This document shows, one piece after another, positions 7,086-12,063 of a DNA stretch of 12,063 bases. The stretch is taken from contig DHGT01000060.1 of the NCBI GenBank assembly GCA_002402905.1, positions 1-12,063 of the forward strand, given 5' to 3'. Below the pieces are notes generated by a model. It was not told where the DNA came from and searched no databases. It saw only the letters and a program-made list of their open reading frames with translations. How positions within the stretch are numbered: position 1 is the first letter of the stretch; each line of letters starts with the position of its first letter. The position numbers and the translations under genes are program-made. The DNA is from Desulfatitalea sp. UBA4791. GTDB lineage: Bacteria > Desulfobacterota > Desulfobacteria > Desulfobacterales > Desulfosarcinaceae.

Positions 7086-8531
7086 ATGATGACCCCCCAA
7101 CAATACGAAGAGAGTCTGCGCCGCCTGAACCTCGTGGTTTACATGTTCGGCAAGCGCATCGAAAACGTGGTGGACGACCCGATCATTCGTCCCTCCATGA
7201 ATGCCGTGGCCAAGACCTACGAAATGGCCATGCGGCCCGAGCACGAAGACATCATGACCGCCACATCGCACATCACCGGCAAGCGCATCAACCGTTTTAC
7301 CCATATCCATCAGAACATCGACGACCTGGTGAAAAAGAGCAAGATGGGACGCCTGCTGGGGCGGGCCACGGGCTGCTGCTTTCAGCGCTGCGTGGGCATG
7401 GATGCGCTCAATGCCCTGTCCATCGTCACCTACGACATCGACCAGAAGCACGGGACCTCGTATTACAAGCGCTTTATCGACTATCTGACCTATGTGCAGG
7501 AAAATGATTTGACCTGCGACGGGGCCATGACCGACCCCAAGGGCAATCGCGGCCTGCCGCCCCACAAGCAGACCGACCCCGACATGTTCCTGCACGTGGT
7601 CGAGGAGCGTGCCGACGGCATCGTGGTGCGCGGCGCCAAGGCCCACCAGACCGGCGCGGTCAATTCCCAGGAGGTCATCGTCATGCCCACCATCGCCATG
7701 CGTGCCGAGGACAAGGATTATGCCGTCTCGTTCTCCCTGCCCAGCGATGCCGAGGGCATCATCTATATTATGGGGCGCCAGTCGTGCGATACCCGCAAGT
7801 TGGAAGCCGGGCAACTGGATCGCGGCAATCCCTTTTTCGGCGGTCACGAGGCCCTGGTGGTTTTCGATAATGTCCTTGTGCCCTGGGAACGCGTTTTCAT
7901 GTACAAGGAGTACGAGTTCGCCGGCAGCCTGGTGGAAAACTTCGCCGCCTATCACCGCCAGAGTTATGCCTGCAAGGTGGGGGTCGGCGACGTGCTCATC
8001 GGCGCGGCCCAGACCGTGGCCGAATACAATGGCGTTGAGCGCGCCTCGCACGTCAAGGACAAGATCATCGAGATGAACCATCTCAACGAAACCCTCTATT
8101 GCGGCTGCATCTCCTGCGCCAGCGAAGGGCATAAGGAGCCGAGCGGTACCTACGCGGTAGACAAGCTCCTGGCCAACGTGCACAAGCAGAACGTCACCCG
8201 GTTTCCCTACGAGATCGCCCGCCTGGCTCAGGATATCGCCGGTGGTCTGATGGTCACCATGCCGGCCGAGGATGATTTCAAGGCGCCGGCGACCGCCAAG
8301 TGGTTGGAAAAATACTATGCCGGCGATTGCGACGTGCCCACCATGAACCGCATGCGGATCCTGCGCTTGATCGAAAACCTGACCCTGGGAACGGCGGCGG
8401 TGGGCTATCTGACCGAGTCCATGCACGGGGCCGGATCGCCCCAGGCTCAGCGCATCATGATTTCCCGGTTGGTCAATTTGGCTGAAAAGAAGCGGGCGGC
8501 CCAAAAGCTCTCCGGCATCGAAGATGCGTGA
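7086..8531 (+). CDS. abfD: 4-hydroxybutyryl-CoA dehydratase / vinylacetyl-CoA isomerase
   Basis: This 481-aa [4Fe-4S]- and FAD-containing enzyme converts 4-hydroxybutyryl-CoA to crotonyl-CoA by ketyl-radical chemistry and isomerises vinylacetyl-CoA. It matches the Clostridium aminobutyricum enzyme closely. Cluster ligands C98 and C102 (CCFQRC), H290 and C296 are present, as are the catalytic-site residues Q100, T189, E255, Y294, K297 and E444, corresponding to Q101, T190, E257, Y296, K300 and E455. The C-terminal TESMHGAGSP is intact. One oddity: H290 and C296 are six apart, whereas the Clostridium ligands H292 and C299 are seven apart, so one residue is missing in the cluster loop. Start ATG 7086 (or the adjacent 7089) has GAAAGG 12 nt upstream. 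It overlaps the next gene by 8 bp, implying translational coupling. CoA-transferase and 4-hydroxybutyrate dehydrogenase genes are not nearby. Confidence 0.93.
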   Translation: MMTPQQYEESLRRLNLVVYMFGKRIENVVDDPIIRPSMNAVAKTYEMAMRPEHEDIMTATSHITGKRINRFTHIHQNIDDLVKKSKMGRLLGRATGCCFQRCVGMDALNALSIVTYDIDQKHGTSYYKRFIDYLTYVQENDLTCDGAMTDPKGNRGLPPHKQTDPDMFLHVVEERADGIVVRGAKAHQTGAVNSQEVIVMPTIAMRAEDKDYAVSFSLPSDAEGIIYIMGRQSCDTRKLEAGQLDRGNPFFGGHEALVVFDNVLVPWERVFMYKEYEFAGSLVENFAAYHRQSYACKVGVGDVLIGAAQTVAEYNGVERASHVKDKIIEMNHLNETLYCGCISCASEGHKEPSGTYAVDKLLANVHKQNVTRFPYEIARLAQDIAGGLMVTMPAEDDFKAPATAKWLEKYYAGDCDVPTMNRMRILRLIENLTLGTAAVGYLTESMHGAGSPQAQRIMISRLVNLAEKKRAAQKLSGIEDA

Positions 8532-9228
8532 TGCCCACCCTCTGAAGATCGGCCTGAAGTATTGCGGCGGGTGCAAGCCCGATTACGATCGCGTCGCCCT
8601 GGCCGAGGAGATTGGGGAGCGCATCGCCCCGCATGCCGTTTTCGTGAGGCCGGACAGCGGGGACGTGGATCTCGTCCTGGCCGTCCAGGGCTGTCCCACC
8701 GCATGTGCCGATCTGACGCCTGTCGGGCATTTGCCGGTCTGGACCATCACCTCCCCGGAAGGTGCCGAGGCCTTTGTTCGATACATTGAAACCCGATTGC
8801 AAAAGGAGAACGCCATGAAGCTTTCAAGAGACGCGCTGCAACGCGCCATCGAGGTGTGGAATCTGGCCTGGGGACGTTACGACCTGGAAGGCGTTCTGGC
8901 GCTGATGAGCGAGGATATTGTCTTCGACAACTGGACCGGAGGCCAGGCCAGGGGCAAGGAGAAGTTGCGCCAAGCATGGGGTCCCTGGTTTGCCCAGGGG
9001 GATTTCAAGTTCATTCATGAAGATCTTTTCATCGACGAAGCCGGGCAAAAGGTGCTGTTTCGATGGCGGCTCGAATGGCCCTGTCGCGAAAAAGGCTTTG
9101 AAGGCAAATTGGAAAAACGACGCGGCGTGGACGTGATGCATTTCAGTGATGGCCGCATGGTCGAAAAATTGACCTACTCGAAGACCACCATCGAGATCGA
9201 CGGCCAACGACACGCGCTGCACGTTTGA
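8524..9228 (+). CDS. Fusion: CGGC-type Cys protein + NTF2/SnoaL-like domain
   Basis: This 234-aa frame has two unrelated parts. Residues 1-95 form a small alpha/beta unit with a YCGGC motif (C14, C17) and a QGCPTAC motif (C57, C61), four cysteines suited to binding a metal or Fe-S cluster or to redox work. Residues 98-234 look like an NTF2/SnoaL-like alpha+beta cone: helices with W-L-W-RYDLEG, MSEDIVFDNWTG, GKEKLRQAW, then strands ending KLTYSKTTIEI. Such domains bind small ligands or act as cyclases or isomerases. At the junction, AAGGAG (8803-8808) stands 6 nt before an in-frame ATG (8815, M98), so the second half could also be made alone. Start 8524 overlaps the end of abfD by 8 bp. Coupling to abfD suggests a role in maturing or assisting the dehydratase. 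That role is inferred only; I know of no characterised homologue. Confidence 0.75.
   Translation: MRDAHPLKIGLKYCGGCKPDYDRVALAEEIGERIAPHAVFVRPDSGDVDLVLAVQGCPTACADLTPVGHLPVWTITSPEGAEAFVRYIETRLQKENAMKLSRDALQRAIEVWNLAWGRYDLEGVLALMSEDIVFDNWTGGQARGKEKLRQAWGPWFAQGDFKFIHEDLFIDEAGQKVLFRWRLEWPCREKGFEGKLEKRRGVDVMHFSDGRMVEKLTYSKTTIEIDGQRHALHV
8803..8817 (+). promoter_or_regulatory. Internal Shine-Dalgarno and ATG at the domain junction
   Basis: AAGGAG (8803-8808), six bases, then ATG (8815-8817), all in frame inside the 8524-9228 gene and exactly where the NTF2-like domain begins. This is the best ribosome site in the abfD unit, better than that of the full-length frame. It could make a separate 137-residue protein (8815-9228). 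Confidence 0.65.
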
Positions 9229-9278
9229 TGGCGCATCGCGCATCGCTCGAATCGGCGGGATCGGCGCAAAACACCACT

Positions 9279-9307
9279 TTAACAGCCACCCGATAGTGTG
9301 CTATCTA
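9279..9307 (+). promoter_or_regulatory. Candidate sigma70-type promoter for aroH
   Basis: TTAACA (9279-9284) and TATCTA (9302-9307) are separated by 17 bp. The -10 box lies inside three tandem CTAT units (9301-9312). A start near 9314 would leave a 38-nt leader before ATG 9352 and would exclude the upstream GTG 9298 as a start codon. Confidence 0.5.
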
Positions 9308-9351
9308 TCTATTTGCTTGATGGCACAGACAGGAAACCGGAAGGGGGGTCG

Positions 9352-9855
9352 ATGACGGGCAAGGTACAGGCCGGGGAGAGCCATCCGCCGGCTGTCAGGT
9401 GCCGCGGTATTCGCGGCGCCACCACGGTGACCGAAAACAGCAGCGAGGCCATCCTCGAGGCCACCCGCGAGATGTTGTTCATCATGATCCGCGCCAATGG
9501 GGTCGACCCGGAGGACGTGGCCAGCGCCTATTTCTCGACCACGGTGGATTTGACGGCCACCTATCCGGCCCTGGCGGCCCGCCAGTTGGGCTGGTATGAT
9601 GCGGCCCTGCTCTGCGGACACGAAATGCAGGTGCCCGGCGGCCTGCCGCACTGTATACGGGTGCTCGTGCACTGGAATACGACCAAGAGCAGCAAAGAGA
9701 TCGTGCATGTCTACTTGAAGGAAGCCCGGCGTTTGCGACCCGACCGCCGCTCGTTACCTGAGATTCCCTGGGAAGAAATTGAGGCGGCGGCCAAAAACAT
9801 CGACTTCGATGAATTGAAGTATAATCCGGACGGCAACTCGCAGAAGGAACGTTGA
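9352..9855 (+). CDS. aroH: AroH-type monofunctional chorismate mutase
   Basis: This 167-aa enzyme converts chorismate to prephenate (Tyr/Phe pathway). It has the trimeric AroH fold known from Bacillus subtilis, not the helical AroQ type. The active-site set is complete by alignment: R21 (RGIRGATT, B. subtilis R7), R77 (R63), C88 (C75), E91 (E78), R103 in CIRV (R90) and Y121 in HVYL (Y108). Compared with the ~127-aa Bacillus enzyme it has about 14 extra residues at the N-terminus and a charged tail of about 26. ATG 9352 is chosen because AAGGGGGG lies just upstream and the alignment begins soon after; the frame is open back to GTG 9298, but a promoter appears to cover that part. No other aromatic-pathway gene is visible beside it. 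Confidence 0.92.
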   Translation: MTGKVQAGESHPPAVRCRGIRGATTVTENSSEAILEATREMLFIMIRANGVDPEDVASAYFSTTVDLTATYPALAARQLGWYDAALLCGHEMQVPGGLPHCIRVLVHWNTTKSSKEIVHVYLKEARRLRPDRRSLPEIPWEEIEAAAKNIDFDELKYNPDGNSQKER

Positions 9856-9946
9856 GGCGCTGGACCAGTGGGGCCGAATCGTTTCCGGACCGGCCGATTG
9901 CCGCATCCGTTTTTGAAACCAACGCATCTAAAGGAGGATACCCACC

Positions 9947-10486
9947 ATGCCGAAACCCGCGAAAAACGACAAGAAAGCCAAGGTCATCGACGTGTTGAAC
10001 AAGGCCCGCGCCATGGAGCTGCAGGCCATCACCCAGTACATGAACCAGCACTACAACCTGGACGACATGGATTACGGCCAACTGGCGGCCAACATCAAAC
10101 TGATCGCCATTGATGAGATGCGCCATGCCGAAATGTTCGCCGAGCGCGTCAAGGAGCTGGGCGGTGAGCCGGTGACCGAACCCGCCGCCAAAACCAAGAA
10201 GGGCCAGCCGGTCGAAGCCATTTTCCCGTTCGACGCGGACCTTGAAGATTATACCATCGACGTCTACAACCAGTTTCTTCTGATCTGCCGCGAGAACGGG
10301 GACAGCACCAGCATGAAGTTGTTCGAGACCATCATCGACGAGGAGCAGTCCCATTACAACTACTTCGACAACATCGGTGATCATATCGAAAAGCTCGGAC
10401 CCGCCTACCTGGCGCGTATCGCCGGAACCTCTTCTTCCACCGGCGGGACGACCAAGGGGTTTGTCATCAGCGGGGCGGTGGAGTAA
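9947..10486 (+). CDS. bfr: Bacterioferritin (haem-type ferritin)
   Basis: This 179-aa iron-storage and detoxifying protein would form a 24-mer cage in the cytosol. All six ferroxidase ligands are present with exactly the spacing of E. coli Bfr (E18, E51, H54, E94, E127, H130): here E24, E57, H60, E100, E133, H136. The haem-ligand methionine is M58 in DEMRHAE (E. coli M52). Length, the start (KAKVI-VLNKARAMEL) and the Ser/Thr/Gly-rich tail after residue 160 recall the Desulfovibrio desulfuricans bacterioferritin, which carries Fe-coproporphyrin III, so the same cofactor is possible. The ribosome site AAGGAGG (9931-9937) is ideal. It follows aroH by 91 bp without a clear terminator. It probably protects against iron and oxygen stress, which would benefit the oxygen-sensitive AbfD indirectly. 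Confidence 0.96.
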   Translation: MPKPAKNDKKAKVIDVLNKARAMELQAITQYMNQHYNLDDMDYGQLAANIKLIAIDEMRHAEMFAERVKELGGEPVTEPAAKTKKGQPVEAIFPFDADLEDYTIDVYNQFLLICRENGDSTSMKLFETIIDEEQSHYNYFDNIGDHIEKLGPAYLARIAGTSSSTGGTTKGFVISGAVE

Positions 10487-10644
10487 CCGCCCGCCAAATT
10501 GACACGATCCAGTCATGGGCGCCGGCGCTGACCCGATCGGAGGCGATGGCGCGCATTTTTGCACTCGCACAGCCGGCCGTTTAGAGGAAGGTGCCGCGCT
10601 GTGCGAAACGCAAAAATCGGTCCACCACTACGGAAACACCCACG

Positions 10645-11820
10645 ATGATATCTACAGATCAGACCGCTGAACCCGAACTGCTGCTCATGGTGGCGGGGGC
10701 CAACGGTGCCATCGGTACCACCCTGGCCGCTGCCATTGCACAAATGTCCACAGATCCGGCCCCGATCATGTCCGGCCTGACGACCGGAGACCGACTTCAG
10801 GGGTGCGGCGTTCCCCGGTCGATGCGGATGGCCGGGTGGGATACCGACGCCGCCCCCCTGGTCCGTTCACTCGAACGGCACGGCGTCATCCCGCGGGCTC
10901 AATGGCAGCCGCACGCCGAGGCCCTGGCAAGGATCGCGGTGCGGCCCGCGCCGGATCAGAATGCTCGTCTTGCCGATCAGGTGGAGGCGGTTCAGCAGGA
11001 TATGCGCCGCTTTCTGTCCGCCCATCCCGGTGCGCAACCGGTGTTGGTCAATCTGCTGCCCGCGGCCTGCGATTTCGGGCAGGCTCACCGGCTCCAATCC
11101 CTGGACGACCTGGTCCGCATGAACGAACCGGCCCTTCCCGATTTGGGCTATGTCCTGGCCGCCGTGATGATGGGAATCCCCGTCGTCAACTTCACCCCCA
11201 ACACCGTCGAATTGCCGCTGGTCTGCCGCGAGGCGGCCCTGCGCAACATTCCTTTGGCGGGAAGGGACGGCAAGACCGGCCAGACCTACTTGAAGGTGGT
11301 GCTGGCTTCGGCGCTCAAGGCACGTTCCTTGTACGTGGATGGTTGGTACAGCCTCAACATTTTGGGTAATGCCGATGGCCGGAATCTGATGGATCCGGAC
11401 CGCGCTTGCGGCAAACTGCGGAACAAGACCAACCTGCTGGATGAAATCCTCGGCTATCGCGTCGGCGAACCCTATGGCGAGGCCAGTCACAAGGTGCACA
11501 TCGATTACTACCCGCCGCGCGGCGACGCCAAAGAGGCCTGGGATGTCATCGATTTCAAGGGTATTTTTGGCATGCCGATGAGCCTGCGCCTGAATCTGCA
11601 GGGCCGGGACAGCATATTGGCCGCGCCCCTGGTGATCGATCTGGCGCGCTGGGTGGCGGCGTTGAAGAACGCCGACATGGGCGGCCCCTGTTCCGACCTG
11701 GGGTTTTACTTCAAGAAGGCGGTGGGCGAGCATCCACCGTTGACCTTTCAGGATCAGCTGGCGGCTCTCGACCGACTGGAAAAGCAGATCGTCGAACGGA
11801 TTTCGGGGCCCTTGGATTGA
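10645..11820 (+). CDS. Inositol-3-phosphate synthase-like protein
   Basis: This 391-aa NAD-dependent enzyme of the myo-inositol-1-phosphate synthase (INO1) family cyclises glucose 6-phosphate in known members. Seen in order: a Rossmann start with GANGAIGTT (18-26), NFTPN (182-186), corresponding to the conserved Asn/Pro loop, GKTGQTYLK (209-217) and SLNILGNADG (236-245), followed by the dimerisation and catalytic C-terminal half with the K-V-H-I-D-Y segment. The length fits the short prokaryotic type. ATG 10645 is preferred over the upstream GTG 10591: the GTG touches its only SD-like sequence, and the extra 18 residues are Arg/Thr-rich and outside the domain. A TIM-barrel isomerase gene begins 31 bp downstream, so the product may be an unusual cyclitol rather than plain inositol. 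Family clear, substrate unproven. Confidence 0.87.
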   Translation: MISTDQTAEPELLLMVAGANGAIGTTLAAAIAQMSTDPAPIMSGLTTGDRLQGCGVPRSMRMAGWDTDAAPLVRSLERHGVIPRAQWQPHAEALARIAVRPAPDQNARLADQVEAVQQDMRRFLSAHPGAQPVLVNLLPAACDFGQAHRLQSLDDLVRMNEPALPDLGYVLAAVMMGIPVVNFTPNTVELPLVCREAALRNIPLAGRDGKTGQTYLKVVLASALKARSLYVDGWYSLNILGNADGRNLMDPDRACGKLRNKTNLLDEILGYRVGEPYGEASHKVHIDYYPPRGDAKEAWDVIDFKGIFGMPMSLRLNLQGRDSILAAPLVIDLARWVAALKNADMGGPCSDLGFYFKKAVGEHPPLTFQDQLAALDRLEKQIVERISGPLD

Positions 11821-11851
11821 CCTACCATCGAGAACGACAGGATGAATTGAA

Positions 11852-12063
11852 ATGGTTTTTGGATACAGCACCAACGCCTTCGTCAAATTTTCCCTTCCGG
11901 ACGCCTTGGACAAAATCGCCGAATTGGGATTCAAAGGGGTGGAGATCATGTGCGACCAGCCCCATCTCTATCCGCCCGAGTATGACACCAACCGTCTGGT
12001 CGAAGTCAGCGCACGGCTGGCGGCCAACCAGTTGAAACCGACCAACCTCAACAGCTTCACCCT
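11852..12063 (+). CDS. TIM-barrel sugar-phosphate isomerase/epimerase, N-terminal part
   Basis: The frame from ATG 11852 stays open to the end of the window (70 complete codons). The start shows the xylose-isomerase-like / AP-endonuclease-2 TIM barrel pattern: first strand FGYSTNAF, helix L-DALDKIAELGF, second strand KGVEIMCDQPHLYPP, a helix with LV-VSARLAANQ, and a third strand beginning KPTNLNSFT. Metal-binding residues would lie in the missing part. An AGGATGA about 9 nt upstream is a reasonable ribosome site, and the gene starts 31 bp after the INO1-like gene, so they are likely one operon. Related barrels act as sugar or inosose isomerases and epimerases, and one also occurs in ebo-type clusters. 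The exact role cannot be read here. Confidence 0.82.
   Translation, partial: MVFGYSTNAFVKFSLPDALDKIAELGFKGVEIMCDQPHLYPPEYDTNRLVEVSARLAANQLKPTNLNSFT

Noticed and set aside
6648..8576. A 642-codon open frame on the minus strand opposite the crotonase and abfD
   Set aside because: It is the antisense shadow of two well-supported genes; the product is a His/Gly/Asp-rich string typical of reverse-read GC-biased codons, with no domain or ribosome site.
9298..9351. GTG start giving aroH 18 extra residues
   Set aside because: The stretch overlaps the -10 box of the candidate promoter and lacks an SD, while ATG 9352 has AAGGGGGG just upstream.
9820..9825. Perfect TATAAT inside the end of aroH as a promoter for bfr
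   Set aside because: No acceptable -35 box at 16-18 bp and no proper extended -10; the bases are explained by coding.
10499..10528. TTGACA plus the palindrome GCGCCGGCGC after bfr as promoter or terminator
   Set aside because: No -10 box at the right distance (the spacing falls in GC-only sequence), and the palindrome has no adjacent T tract.
10547..10563. Sigma54-like element TGGCGCG-CATTT-TTGCA before the INO1-like gene
   Set aside because: The GG and GC elements are one base too far apart (11 instead of 10 between them), and the -24 box is imperfect.
9482..10570. A 362-codon minus-strand frame opposite aroH and bfr
   Set aside because: It runs across two conserved plus-strand genes and a gap, with a compositionally odd product.
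10867..11949. A 360-codon minus-strand frame opposite the INO1-like gene
   Set aside because: Antisense of a conserved gene and of the start of the next one.
1..12063. CRISPR array, insertion sequence, tRNA or rRNA genes, phage genes
   Set aside because: I looked for regular repeats, transposase motifs, terminal inverted repeats and cloverleaf patterns by eye and saw none; a covariance-model search could still find a small RNA.

Overview
The window looks like a GC-rich chromosomal segment of an anaerobic, sulfate-reducer-like bacterium (Desulfobacterota). The best lineage clue is the bacterioferritin at 9947-10486. As I recall it, the Desulfovibrio desulfuricans protein, which carries Fe-coproporphyrin III, has the same 179-residue length and a very similar start and tail. 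The PATAN/HDOD protein and the oxygen-sensitive radical dehydratase AbfD fit the same setting. The lineage is inferred; no marker RNA gene is present.

Layout. Positions 1-784 hold the tail of an unknown gene and a PHP-family metal-dependent phosphoesterase. A 413-bp gap with a candidate promoter and a strong hairpin leads to a 484-aa flavoprotein of the 4-hydroxyphenylacetate 3-hydroxylase / 4-hydroxybutyryl-CoA dehydratase family that lacks the iron-sulfur ligands (1198-2652), closed by a clear terminator. A PATAN(DUF4388)-HDOD protein is convergent on the minus strand (2719-4893). A short AT-rich divergent region carries a good sigma70-type promoter, a palindrome at the expected transcription start and a G10 tract. 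It drives 3-hydroxyacyl-CoA dehydrogenase (5190-6062). After a terminator come a crotonase (6213-6983), a second good promoter, and AbfD proper (7086-8531) overlapping a two-domain protein (CGGC-type Cys protein plus NTF2/SnoaL-like, 8524-9228). Then come an AroH-type chorismate mutase with its own candidate promoter, bacterioferritin, an inositol-3-phosphate-synthase-like enzyme, and the start of a TIM-barrel sugar-phosphate isomerase/epimerase running off the end.

How the genes may work together. AbfD, the crotonase and the 3-hydroxyacyl-CoA dehydrogenase together describe 4-hydroxybutyryl-CoA -> crotonyl-CoA -> 3-hydroxybutyryl-CoA -> acetoacetyl-CoA. This is a 4-hydroxybutyrate/C4 route whose CoA-transferase and thiolase are not in the window. 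The right end is a different module: the INO1-like enzyme plus the TIM-barrel enzyme suggest cyclitol or sugar-phosphate chemistry of unknown product.

Most worth a second look: the AbfD-coupled CGGC+NTF2-like fusion, which has a perfect Shine-Dalgarno and ATG exactly at its domain junction; an AbfD whose cluster His-Cys spacing is one residue shorter than in the Clostridium enzyme; and the cluster-less AbfD paralog about 4.4 kb away.
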